DNA of 64,000 nt from AP-15 sp963772965 (GTDB lineage Bacteria > Pseudomonadota > Alphaproteobacteria > ATCC43930 > CGMCC-115725), in assembly GCA_963772965.1 (NCBI GenBank), contig CAVYZU010000005.1, positions 248,001 to 312,000 on the forward strand, read 5' to 3'. A program made the translations under genes and the position numbers. Position 1 is the first letter of the stretch; every line of letters begins with the position of its first letter. Shown here piece after piece: positions 47,745 to 55,543 of this stretch. The notes beneath the pieces are model-generated. The model saw only the letters and a program-made list of their open reading frames with translations, was not told the DNA's origin and did no database searches.

Positions 47745-48641
47745 ATGGCCGAGTATACGGCGAACGGGCTCACGCTGCGCTGGGACGTACCGGATCTGGT
47801 CGGGACTGGGCGACAAACGCTCGCAAGGCAGATCGTTGTCGGGGTCCGTCCCGCGCATCCCTCGAACGTGGTCAAAACAATGTACACCGTGGACGGGGGC
47901 GCCGCGCGGATCGCACGCGGTTATCGGCTGCGCGCTGCGGCCCGTTCTGGCGAAGAGGACTTGTTCGCTGTAGATCTGCCGCCGCAGCCAGAAGGCGCCG
48001 TGCTCGGGTATATGCCAATTCTGTCCTGCTCGGGGCGGGAAGCCGACCCGCGCCGCGGCGGACTACCCTTTACGCCGCTAATGCAGCTCCGGGCTTCTCC
48101 GGCGACCAGCGGCGAAGCGGTGACGGCTGGACGCGCCACAACGTTGCACACTGCGCGCTTCGCCTTCGACCCGGAGTTCCTGTTCCGGGTCACGGTGCCG
48201 ATCGAGCGCGACGAAAACCCCGTCGGCGAGACGCCGGACGGCCTTCGAATGATGTTTGCAATCGGTCGCGGCGGGCAAGTCGACGGACCCGCTTTGACCG
48301 GCGAGATCCTCCACCGCGGTGGCGACTGGATGCGCATCCGCCCGGATGGCGTGGGGATCGCAAACATAGACGCACTCATCAAGCCGATCGGCGGCGGTGT
48401 CGTCCTGACGGAATACAGCGGCGTAGTTGATTTCGGTCCTGACGGCTACCGAATGATCGCCGCCGGCGGCGGCCCAAAGCGCGCGCCAATCCGCTTGGCG
48501 CCGCGCTATCTGACGGCGGAGCCGCGCCTGCGCTGGCTGAACCGGCTTCAGTGCTTCGCCGTCGGCGAGGTCAATCTCGAACAATATCTGGTTGAATACG
48601 ACCTTTATGCCGCACGTTCCCTCGCTCTCGACAACTCATAG
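47745..48641 (+). CDS. DUF3237-domain protein with an unknown N-terminal domain
   Basis: The product is 298 residues and starts 8 nt after the shell gene. Residues about 140-295 match the DUF3237 pattern: FRVTVPIERDENPVGETPDG, ALTGEILHRGGDWMRIRPDG, VVLTEYSGVVDFG and RLRWLNRLQCFAVGEV. DUF3237 is a small beta-barrel with no settled function. Residues 1-130 look beta-rich (GLTLRWDVPDLVG, NVVKTMYTVDGG, GYRLRAAARSGEEDLFAVDL) and are unrecognised. Its place between shell and enzymes suggests a structural or cargo role. Confidence 0.75.
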   Translation: MAEYTANGLTLRWDVPDLVGTGRQTLARQIVVGVRPAHPSNVVKTMYTVDGGAARIARGYRLRAAARSGEEDLFAVDLPPQPEGAVLGYMPILSCSGREADPRRGGLPFTPLMQLRASPATSGEAVTAGRATTLHTARFAFDPEFLFRVTVPIERDENPVGETPDGLRMMFAIGRGGQVDGPALTGEILHRGGDWMRIRPDGVGIANIDALIKPIGGGVVLTEYSGVVDFGPDGYRMIAAGGGPKRAPIRLAPRYLTAEPRLRWLNRLQCFAVGEVNLEQYLVEYDLYAARSLALDNS

Positions 48642-48651
48642 GGAAGGGGCC

Positions 48652-50739
48652 ATGCCGCAAAAGGTCGTGATTCTCGGCGGTGGGGTGGCAGGTCTTAGCG
48701 CGGCGCACGAACTGCTCGAGCGCGGCTTTGTGGTCGAGGTTTTCGAGAAGCTGAATATACCCGGCGGCAAGGCGCGCAGCATTCCGGTTCTTGAGGGGCT
48801 CGGCGACCGAGGCGCGAAATCTGCGCAGGTCGATGCCTTCCGCACCGCGCTCGCAGCCGAGCCGCTCGGGCGGAAACGGCCGTGGCTGCCGGGGGAGCAC
48901 GGCTTTCGCTTTTTCCCAAACTTTTATCGCCACATCACCGACACTCTCCGCCGCATCCCGTTCGGAAACGGAACGGTCTTCGACAACCTCGTCGATACGA
49001 CGCAAGTTCTGGTCGCCAGCTACAACAAGCCGGGCGTTGAACTGCCCTCACGCTTTCCCGAAAATGTCTATGAGCTGGCATCCACGCTGAAAACGTTCTT
49101 ATGGACGATCTCTCCGCGCGACGACATCCCCTATGCCGAAATCGAGCACTTCGCGGGCTGCATTTGGCGGGTCATTACGTCATGCGAGGAGCGGCGCCTG
49201 GAAGAATATGAAAAGCTGGACTGGTGGGATTTTGTCGGCGCCGAGGACCGCTCGGTAGCCTATCAGAGGCTGCTCGCGATCGGCATCACCCGCTCTCTCG
49301 TCGCGGCTAAGGCACGGGTGGCGAGCGTCAAGACCATCGGCGATATCTTCGTGCAGCTTCTGTTTGGCATGCTCGCGCCAGGCACAGCGTCGGACCGGCT
49401 GCTCAACGGACCGACCAACGATGTCTGGATCCAACCGTGGCTCAAGCACCTGACGGCGATGGGCATTACCTATCATTTCGATGCGGAGGTGACGGAGATC
49501 CATGTTGCGCGTGACCGGATCGCGGGTGCAACGGTGCGGCTCGGCGGCCAGACGCTTCTGGCGACCGGCGACTGGTTCATCGGCGCACTGCCGGTGGAGC
49601 GGATGGCGCCACTTGTCACCCCGGCGATGAAGGCGCTCGATCCGACTCTCGCGAACCTGACGTCCTTGGCGGACAGCGTGCAGTGGATGAATGGCGTACA
49701 GTTCTATCTGACGCGGGACATACCGATCACGCATGGCCACATCATCTTCGTCGACAGCCCTTGGGCGCTGACCGCCGTTTCGCAACGGCAGTTCTGGACC
49801 GGGGTCGATTTCGCCGAGTGGGGCGATGGCCGGACCCGCGGGATCCTCTCGGTCGATATCTCGCAATGGGACACGCCCGGCTTCAACGGCAAATCCGCGT
49901 TTGACTGCACGCGTCAGGAGGTTGCCAACGAGGTCTGGTTGCAGCTCAAGCGCAGCTTGAATGTGGGTGGCGCCGAACTCCTTCGCGACGAGGATTTGCA
50001 TTACTGGTTTCTCGACCCGGATATCATGGACGACCCGATCCGTCCCGGTCGGGATACCGACGTCGAGCCCCTCCTTGTCAACAACGCGAACACCTGGCAG
50101 TTGCGGCCCGAGGCAGCCACGGCGATCCCCAATTTTGTTCTCGCCTCAGATTACGTACGCACGTTCACCGATCTCGCGACGATGGAGGGCGCAAACGAAG
50201 CGGCTCGCCGCGCCGTCAACGCGATACTCGAGCGGAGCGGCTCTGACCGGCCGCGCTGCGCCGTATGGAATCTTCACGAGCCCGACGCGCTGGCGCCGTT
50301 CCGCGCTTATGACAGCGCCCGCTACCGCGCCGGTCTGCCGTGGGACGACCGCTTCTCAAAGGCGGTCGAGGCCGTGCTCGCGTTCGGCCAAGGCGTAGCC
50401 GGGGTTCGGACGGGCGCTACCGGACCGCTCGCGGCGGTGGCGCCCGTCGCCGACGCACTCTCGGTACCTGGCGGGCCGATGTCGGAGCCAATCCCAGCTA
50501 GCGCACTCTCGATGATTGGTCTGCCCCCCGGGGTTATGAGCGGCTTCGGCGAATATCTGCCCGGTCTTGGTGCGCCTGCTCCGGGCATCGACGCAGTCTC
50601 GGCCGCCGCGGCAACCGCTGCTGTCGCGCTCGCAAACAGCCCGATCCTCGCTGCTCAACCGTTCGCCCGGGCAGCAAGCCTAGCGGCGACGGTGACACCT
50701 CCACCACGCCGGCGCGTCCGCATCACCCAGAAAGCTTAA
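48652..50739 (+). CDS. FAD-dependent oxidoreductase, phytoene-desaturase/HpnE-like, long C-terminal tail
   Basis: ATG 48652 follows GGGAAGGGGCC, 10 nt after the upstream stop, giving 695 residues. The dinucleotide fold is VVILGGGVAGLSAAHELLER with EVFEK at the end of strand 2. NIPGGKARS and GEHGFRFFPNFYRHI are typical of carotenoid desaturases and hydroxysqualene dehydroxylases. The catalytic region ends near residue 580. The remaining 115 residues are Ala/Pro/Gly/Val-rich, low in charge until a basic PPPRRRVRITQKA end. It probably oxidises an isoprenoid, with product from the next gene as candidate substrate. The tail could mediate packaging. Confidence 0.82.
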   Translation: MPQKVVILGGGVAGLSAAHELLERGFVVEVFEKLNIPGGKARSIPVLEGLGDRGAKSAQVDAFRTALAAEPLGRKRPWLPGEHGFRFFPNFYRHITDTLRRIPFGNGTVFDNLVDTTQVLVASYNKPGVELPSRFPENVYELASTLKTFLWTISPRDDIPYAEIEHFAGCIWRVITSCEERRLEEYEKLDWWDFVGAEDRSVAYQRLLAIGITRSLVAAKARVASVKTIGDIFVQLLFGMLAPGTASDRLLNGPTNDVWIQPWLKHLTAMGITYHFDAEVTEIHVARDRIAGATVRLGGQTLLATGDWFIGALPVERMAPLVTPAMKALDPTLANLTSLADSVQWMNGVQFYLTRDIPITHGHIIFVDSPWALTAVSQRQFWTGVDFAEWGDGRTRGILSVDISQWDTPGFNGKSAFDCTRQEVANEVWLQLKRSLNVGGAELLRDEDLHYWFLDPDIMDDPIRPGRDTDVEPLLVNNANTWQLRPEAATAIPNFVLASDYVRTFTDLATMEGANEAARRAVNAILERSGSDRPRCAVWNLHEPDALAPFRAYDSARYRAGLPWDDRFSKAVEAVLAFGQGVAGVRTGATGPLAAVAPVADALSVPGGPMSEPIPASALSMIGLPPGVMSGFGEYLPGLGAPAPGIDAVSAAAATAAVALANSPILAAQPFARAASLAATVTPPPRRRVRITQKA

Positions 50740-50748
50740 ACGAGCGGG

Positions 50749-51774
50749 ATGGACCGCGCCGCTTTCCTTGATCGACTTGCGGAATATGGCGGCCTGGCAC
50801 GCGATGCGCTGCTCGAGCGTCTGCCCGACGGCGAACCACGGGCATACCTCTACCAACCGATACGCGACTTCTGCGCCCGTGCCGGCAAAGGGCTCCGCCC
50901 GGCGCTCCTCATCGCGACATGCCGCGCTTACGGCGGTCAGCTCAATGATGCGCTGACCTCCGCAGCGGCCCTCGAGCTTCTGCACAACGCCTTTCTGATC
51001 CATGACGACATCCAGGACCAAAGCGAGAGCCGGCGCGGTTTCCCGTGCCTCTATACTGAGTTAGGCACGCCGCTGGCCATCAACGCGGGCGATGCAATGA
51101 TGGCGAGCGCGTTTCGCCTGCTCAGGGCCAATGTGGCTGATCTGGGCCCTGAAACCGCGTGGCGGGTATTTGACGAGTTCGATCACCTGGTCTCACAGTC
51201 GTTTGAAGGTCAGGCGATGGAACTTGGCTGGATCCGAGACAACGATCTCTCGGTGAGCCCATCGGACTATTTGCGAATGACCTTAAAGAAAACCTGCTGG
51301 TACAGTTTTATTCATCCATGCCGCATCGGCGCTCTGATCGGCAGGCCCAACATGACCAGCCTCGATATTTTTAACCCCTTCGGGTTTTTCCTCGGCGCCG
51401 CCTTTCAAATTCAAGACGATTTGCTGAACCTGATCGGCTCGCGCGACCGCTACGGGAAAGAGATTTTCGGCGACATATACGAAGGTAAGCGAACGTTGAT
51501 TCTCAGTCGCCTCGCCGGGCTAATCGATCCATCGGAGCGTGCCCGGCTGTCGCGCTTCCTCGGCCTGCCCCGGAGCCAACGCCGCGAAGCGGAGGTTGCG
51601 TGGGTGTTTGACGCGATGGAGCGACACGACTGCGTCGCTTACGCGCGGAAGGCCGCCGCGAGGCTGATCGAAGGCGCCCGAGCGGCATTTCCGACCGCAT
51701 TCGCCGGGACGTCCGGTGAAGACCGCGACTTTATTGCGCACTGCCTCGACTTTATGACCGAACGGGATGCTTGA
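50749..51774 (+). CDS. Polyprenyl diphosphate synthase
   Basis: The product is 341 residues, 9 nt after the oxidoreductase gene. The first Asp-rich motif is DDIQD (86-90) in AFLIHDDIQDQSESRRG. GKGLRPALLIATCRAYGG holds the diphosphate-binding Lys and Arg. The second motif is DDLLN (223-227) in FQIQDDLLNLIGSRDRYGKE, with Asn replacing the last Asp, which is common in some prenyl synthases. It would condense isopentenyl diphosphate with allylic diphosphates; chain length is not predictable. It ends the operon. Confidence 0.9.
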   Translation: MDRAAFLDRLAEYGGLARDALLERLPDGEPRAYLYQPIRDFCARAGKGLRPALLIATCRAYGGQLNDALTSAAALELLHNAFLIHDDIQDQSESRRGFPCLYTELGTPLAINAGDAMMASAFRLLRANVADLGPETAWRVFDEFDHLVSQSFEGQAMELGWIRDNDLSVSPSDYLRMTLKKTCWYSFIHPCRIGALIGRPNMTSLDIFNPFGFFLGAAFQIQDDLLNLIGSRDRYGKEIFGDIYEGKRTLILSRLAGLIDPSERARLSRFLGLPRSQRREAEVAWVFDAMERHDCVAYARKAAARLIEGARAAFPTAFAGTSGEDRDFIAHCLDFMTERDA

Positions 51775-51796
51775 ACGGAAATGTGCCTGGCTGGCC

Positions 51797-52243
51797 TCAG
51801 CGGACTTCCGCCTGGATTCCGACAGCGAAGGTCTCGTCACCGGTCGCTGAAAGGGTTCCGGTATAGACACCCGGACGCGCGTCGGCCGGAGCCAGCACCG
51901 TCACCGCAACCTCGGCAGAAATGCCGCTAAAGAGCGTTAGGGTCGAGGGGCTGATCTGAACCGATTCCGCGGAAATCCGTGAACCCGGTCCAACGAGATC
52001 GCTCGCTGTCAGGCTGATGGTTATGGGCGGCGTACCCTCATCGACCGCCATCTCCAAGACCATGGCGCCGCGTTCGCCGGGCTGAAGCGGGTCACGGAGG
52101 CGAAACTGGCCGTCCGCGGCGCGGCTCAATTCCAGAGTCAGGACATCTTTGGCGAGGTCGAGCAAATCAACCTCGTCAGCTCGACTTTCCGTCCGGCGCA
52201 GCGCGCCGGTTTCAGCATACGGGCGGCGAATAAAATAGGGCAA
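51797..52243 (-). CDS. Small Ig-like beta-sandwich protein, function unknown
   Basis: The product is 148 residues, convergent with the prenyl synthase gene. Beta-strand patterns (GAMVLEMAVDEG, PPITISLTASDLVG, SAEVAVTVLAPADARPGVYT, GTLSATGDETFAVGIQAEV) resemble Ig-like or COG1470-type domains. There is no signal peptide. The N-terminus is charged (RRTESRADEVDLLDLAKDVL). It may belong functionally to the shell-protein cluster because nothing else adjoins it, but that is only an inference. Confidence 0.6.
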   Translation of the reverse strand: MPYFIRRPYAETGALRRTESRADEVDLLDLAKDVLTLELSRAADGQFRLRDPLQPGERGAMVLEMAVDEGTPPITISLTASDLVGPGSRISAESVQISPSTLTLFSGISAEVAVTVLAPADARPGVYTGTLSATGDETFAVGIQAEVR

Positions 52244-52327
52244 TTCAATCTCCCTCGGCGATCGTCAATAATTGCGCAGTTGAGCCGACGGCTTTTGCTA
52301 TTTTGGCCGAAATACAGACCAAAATGT

Positions 52328-53665
52328 CTAGAGGCTCACGGTGTTGGCGGACGGGTTAACAGAGACTGCGGCGCCGGCGAACTCAGCGAGGAGAGCGTCG
52401 CGGACGGTATCGAGGTCGAGCCCGTGTTCGGCGATCAGCGGGCTGGTCTCGACAATAATGTCATCGATGTCGCCCATCAATTTGAGACGCTTGTAGAGGT
52501 CGTCGGCATCAAGGCCGAGCCCGGCGCCGAGGATTTCCATAAAATTGACGATCTCGAAACTGCGGCCGTCGCCCGCGTCGCACAATTCACGATGGCAGGC
52601 GTGATAGACCGTGGCCAAGGTGGTCACCCCGGCATTGGCGACGGCGGCTAGTTCGCGTTGCACCAACTCGCGTTTGAACGCCGGCAGGACCGCGAGGCTG
52701 TTGGCCTGGGTCCCGACCCGCGGCACGTCGATATCGACCAACTCGACGCCGGGGACGATCGAAAGCAACTTTTTGACCGCTGCCATGACGTCGGGCAGCA
52801 CCGGGCGCTCATGCAATGCCACCCGCTTTTCGACGCGGTGCTGCATCAGCTCGGCCAGCTCGTCAGCGCGGCCCGCGAGATAAACCAGAAACGGGTTCAA
52901 ATCGAACGGCTTGTCGCCGAATTGCCGTTGATAGCTCGGCAGCGCCACCTCGCCGATTTGCAATTGGCAGCTCGGGCACCACGACAGCACGGTTGCCGTA
53001 CCCGCCGCGGCGAGCCCGTCGATCGTGGCGAACCCGACGCGCGCGGTGCTGGCGAAATCACCTTCGCGAAACTGGTAGACGCCGCAGCATTGGCCGGGGC
53101 CGCCCATGACCTCGTAATCGACGCCGAGCATGTCCAGCACGTCGAGGCAGAGGAGTGCTATGTGTGGCGTCTTCAGGATGTTGCAGCCGGTGTAAAAGAC
53201 GATTTCCGGCGGGCTTTGCCGCGGCGGCTCGCCTTGGCCGCGCAGCCGAGCCAGGGTTTCGGGTGGCATCTGCAGTCGCGACAGGATGCGCACGCCGCGG
53301 CTCATCGTCTGAAACGGCTGACGCCAGCGGGTATTTAGCGGCGCACCGTCCTCTTGCGCGCGAGCGAAACCGCGGGCGAGCTGCACCATAAAGCGCGGGT
53401 TGACGCCGTGGGTGCAAGCCGGGATGCAATTGCCGCTGCCGCTGCACACCGAAGCCCAGCGCACGGCGTCGTCGTTGCCAGAGCCGCCGGTAATCAGATC
53501 GACAATCGCCGCTGTCGTCTCGACCGGGTCCGCCGAGCCGATACCGGCCGGCTCGACCATCGGGCAGGCGCGAAAACAGTCGCCGCAGCGGGTGCAGGCA
53601 TCGGCGATCGCCTCGCCCCGCGCGCGAAACTCGTTGAGGTACTCTATCGCCGCGTCACCAATCAT
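52328..53665 (-). CDS. HdrD/GlpC-like Fe-S oxidoreductase with two CCG domains
   Basis: The product is 445 residues. An N-terminal 4Fe-4S site is CTRCGDCFRACP (Cys24, 27, 30, 34). The second site reads CSGSGNCIPAC (Cys74, Ser77, Cys80, Cys84), so one ligand is Ser. Two CCG-type domains follow: FYTGCNILKTPHI...GGPGQCCG with WCPSC, and YHACHRELC. Relatives reduce disulfides or accept electrons from flavoproteins. It is 92 nt downstream of the MmgE/PrpD-like gene on the same strand. Confidence 0.85.
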   Translation of the reverse strand: MIGDAAIEYLNEFRARGEAIADACTRCGDCFRACPMVEPAGIGSADPVETTAAIVDLITGGSGNDDAVRWASVCSGSGNCIPACTHGVNPRFMVQLARGFARAQEDGAPLNTRWRQPFQTMSRGVRILSRLQMPPETLARLRGQGEPPRQSPPEIVFYTGCNILKTPHIALLCLDVLDMLGVDYEVMGGPGQCCGVYQFREGDFASTARVGFATIDGLAAAGTATVLSWCPSCQLQIGEVALPSYQRQFGDKPFDLNPFLVYLAGRADELAELMQHRVEKRVALHERPVLPDVMAAVKKLLSIVPGVELVDIDVPRVGTQANSLAVLPAFKRELVQRELAAVANAGVTTLATVYHACHRELCDAGDGRSFEIVNFMEILGAGLGLDADDLYKRLKLMGDIDDIIVETSPLIAEHGLDLDTVRDALLAEFAGAAVSVNPSANTVSL

Positions 53666-53757
53666 GCCGCCGCTCCGGTCGTCGCAATCTTACGATACAG
53701 CCTAGCGCAAAGCTTTACCGAGGCAAGCTCGCGTCCGCCCCTGGTCCGCTCGATGCC

Positions 53758-55098
53758 TTAGCCTTCAGCGCCGAGCCAGTCGAGGGTGGGCTCGTTTTCA
53801 AGGTGCTGCAGGCGGTCGAACAATGCGGCCGATCGTTCCTCGCCGAGGGCAGCGCGAGTCAGCCGCAAGAATTTGTCCCCGAGATCAGCCGGGTCGAGTG
53901 TGCCTTCGGTAACAGTCGTGGAAAACTGCCGCCCGCCCTTGAGCGAGACCCAAACCGTGGTCGCCGGCTGGTCATGGCCTGGGCCGTGCAGCGCCGCAGT
54001 GACCGTCACCCGGCGGCACAAAGCGCGAATATTGGGGTCGTCGAGCGCCCCTTCGGCAAAGGATTCGGGGTTGCGCGGGTCGCGATAGAGTGCCAGTGCC
54101 GCGCAAAACGGCACGCTGTATTGCGCCATCATCAGATCGGCGGGTTCGGGGATGTTGTGCAAGCCGGCCATGCGCTCGCTGCCCGATATCGCAACCGTCT
54201 CGACCTCGCCGCCGGTAAAGCCGTGCTCGGCCTGCAGTTGTGCCAGCGCTTTGACCGCGGCGTGGGCGTTGATGTGGCACGGGTAGCGCTTCAGCGCGAT
54301 GCTGGTCGTCGCCCAATACTCGCCAAGCCCCTTTGTCAGCTCGCCGACATCCCATTCGCGGCAGAACACTGCGAGAAACCCGAATGGGCCCTCGAGCACC
54401 GTATCGGGCGCGGTGAAGCCGTCATGTGCGAGGCTCGCGGCCAGCACGCCGCCTTCCGAAGCGCGGCCCAGATGCAGCCGTTTTACCATGCCGCCCTTGC
54501 CGGCGCGGGCGAATTCGAGCAGCCCCGAGGCGAGCGAACCGGCGATGCCAAGTGCGTTCGCCATCCGCTCGGGGTCGAGCCGCAGCAGATGCCCGCCAGC
54601 GACAGCACCGCCAAACGGTCCGGTATTACCGGGCGCGTGAAATCCGCGCTGCTCGTTGGTATGGCCGGTGGCGCGGCCGATCCTCACCATGACCTCGCAA
54701 CCGGCGACAAATGCCGCGATCATCGCGCGCCCGCCGAGCCCCTGCTGCTGGGCTATTGCCAAGGCCGGCGGTAGCAGGGTGGCGCCGGGATGGACGCCGG
54801 CGCCGGGCCGGGTCAAGCTGTCGAGTTCGAAGGCATGCGCCAATGCGCCATTGGCGAGCGCCGCCGCGGGGGCGGTCACCGGCGGCCCTGAGGTCCCGAG
54901 TATCCGGCTTTTGCCGGCGGGACCCGTGCGCTCGGCATAGGCGATAACGATGCGGCTCCACGGCAGCGCCGCACCGCAAATGATCGCCGCGACCGTGTCG
55001 GCGATGCACTCCTTCGCCCGCCCAATGATTTCCACCGGAATATCTTCGTAGCGCAGCGCCGCGGCATACCGCGCCAGCCGAACCGTTTCTTGCGCCAT
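53758..55098 (-). CDS. MmgE/PrpD-family protein
   Basis: From ATG 55098 (CCAGGGAGGCGGGCAT upstream) the product is 446 residues, the normal size. The frame is open further upstream, but those residues show no homology. Blocks: LPWSRIVIAYAERTG, ANGALAHAFELDSL, GVHPGATLLPPALAIAQQ, KRLHLGRASEGGVLAASLA and KRYPCHINAH. The family includes 2-methylcitrate dehydratase, cis-aconitate decarboxylase and iminodisuccinate epimerase; the exact reaction is unknown. Confidence 0.88.
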   Translation of the reverse strand: MAQETVRLARYAAALRYEDIPVEIIGRAKECIADTVAAIICGAALPWSRIVIAYAERTGPAGKSRILGTSGPPVTAPAAALANGALAHAFELDSLTRPGAGVHPGATLLPPALAIAQQQGLGGRAMIAAFVAGCEVMVRIGRATGHTNEQRGFHAPGNTGPFGGAVAGGHLLRLDPERMANALGIAGSLASGLLEFARAGKGGMVKRLHLGRASEGGVLAASLAHDGFTAPDTVLEGPFGFLAVFCREWDVGELTKGLGEYWATTSIALKRYPCHINAHAAVKALAQLQAEHGFTGGEVETVAISGSERMAGLHNIPEPADLMMAQYSVPFCAALALYRDPRNPESFAEGALDDPNIRALCRRVTVTAALHGPGHDQPATTVWVSLKGGRQFSTTVTEGTLDPADLGDKFLRLTRAALGEERSAALFDRLQHLENEPTLDWLGAEG

Positions 55099-55459
55099 AT
55101 GCCCGCCTCCCTGGAATGCCCGCCATGCCGCCCGATCACGGACGCAGCGGCGCCGCCAACCGGCTCGCAACAACGCCCGATCGACGCCGCCCACCTGTTC
55201 CACCTGTTTTATCAGGACCGAGATCAGGTGCCGACCACCCCTTCAACCTTTCGGAATTCCTCTCCGCCCCGACGGCGAGTCATGGATGTCCGTTGAGCAC
55301 TTCGTGGCAACGCGTGATCGGGCGGCACGATCCGAAACAGCTGTAAGCACGTCAGGAGCATAGGGTAAAAATGAGGTGATTGCGTGATTGTCGCGAACCC
55401 ACAAAAAACCGGCCATAACCTGGGCGCAAGGTGCACCCGAGCGACGGGCGCAAATGGGT

Positions 55460-55497
55460 GCTCAGGGAGGCAGTGTTGGGACACTGCCTCCCTGAGC
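55460..55497. terminator. Perfect 17-bp hairpin downstream of the selenoprotein-like gene
   Basis: GCTCAGGGAGGCAGTGT (55460-55476), loop TGGG, and its exact complement (55481-55497). It lies 47 nt past the stop of the minus-strand gene ending at 55544 and well ahead of the MmgE/PrpD start. No T-tract follows on either strand, so an intrinsic terminator is uncertain; transcript stabilisation is an alternative. The rest of the gap 55099-55543 shows no gene. Confidence 0.5.
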
Positions 55498-55543
55498 GCG
55501 GCCCCGTTGCTGAGCCGGTCGAGCTCTGGTGGAGCGAAGCGGG

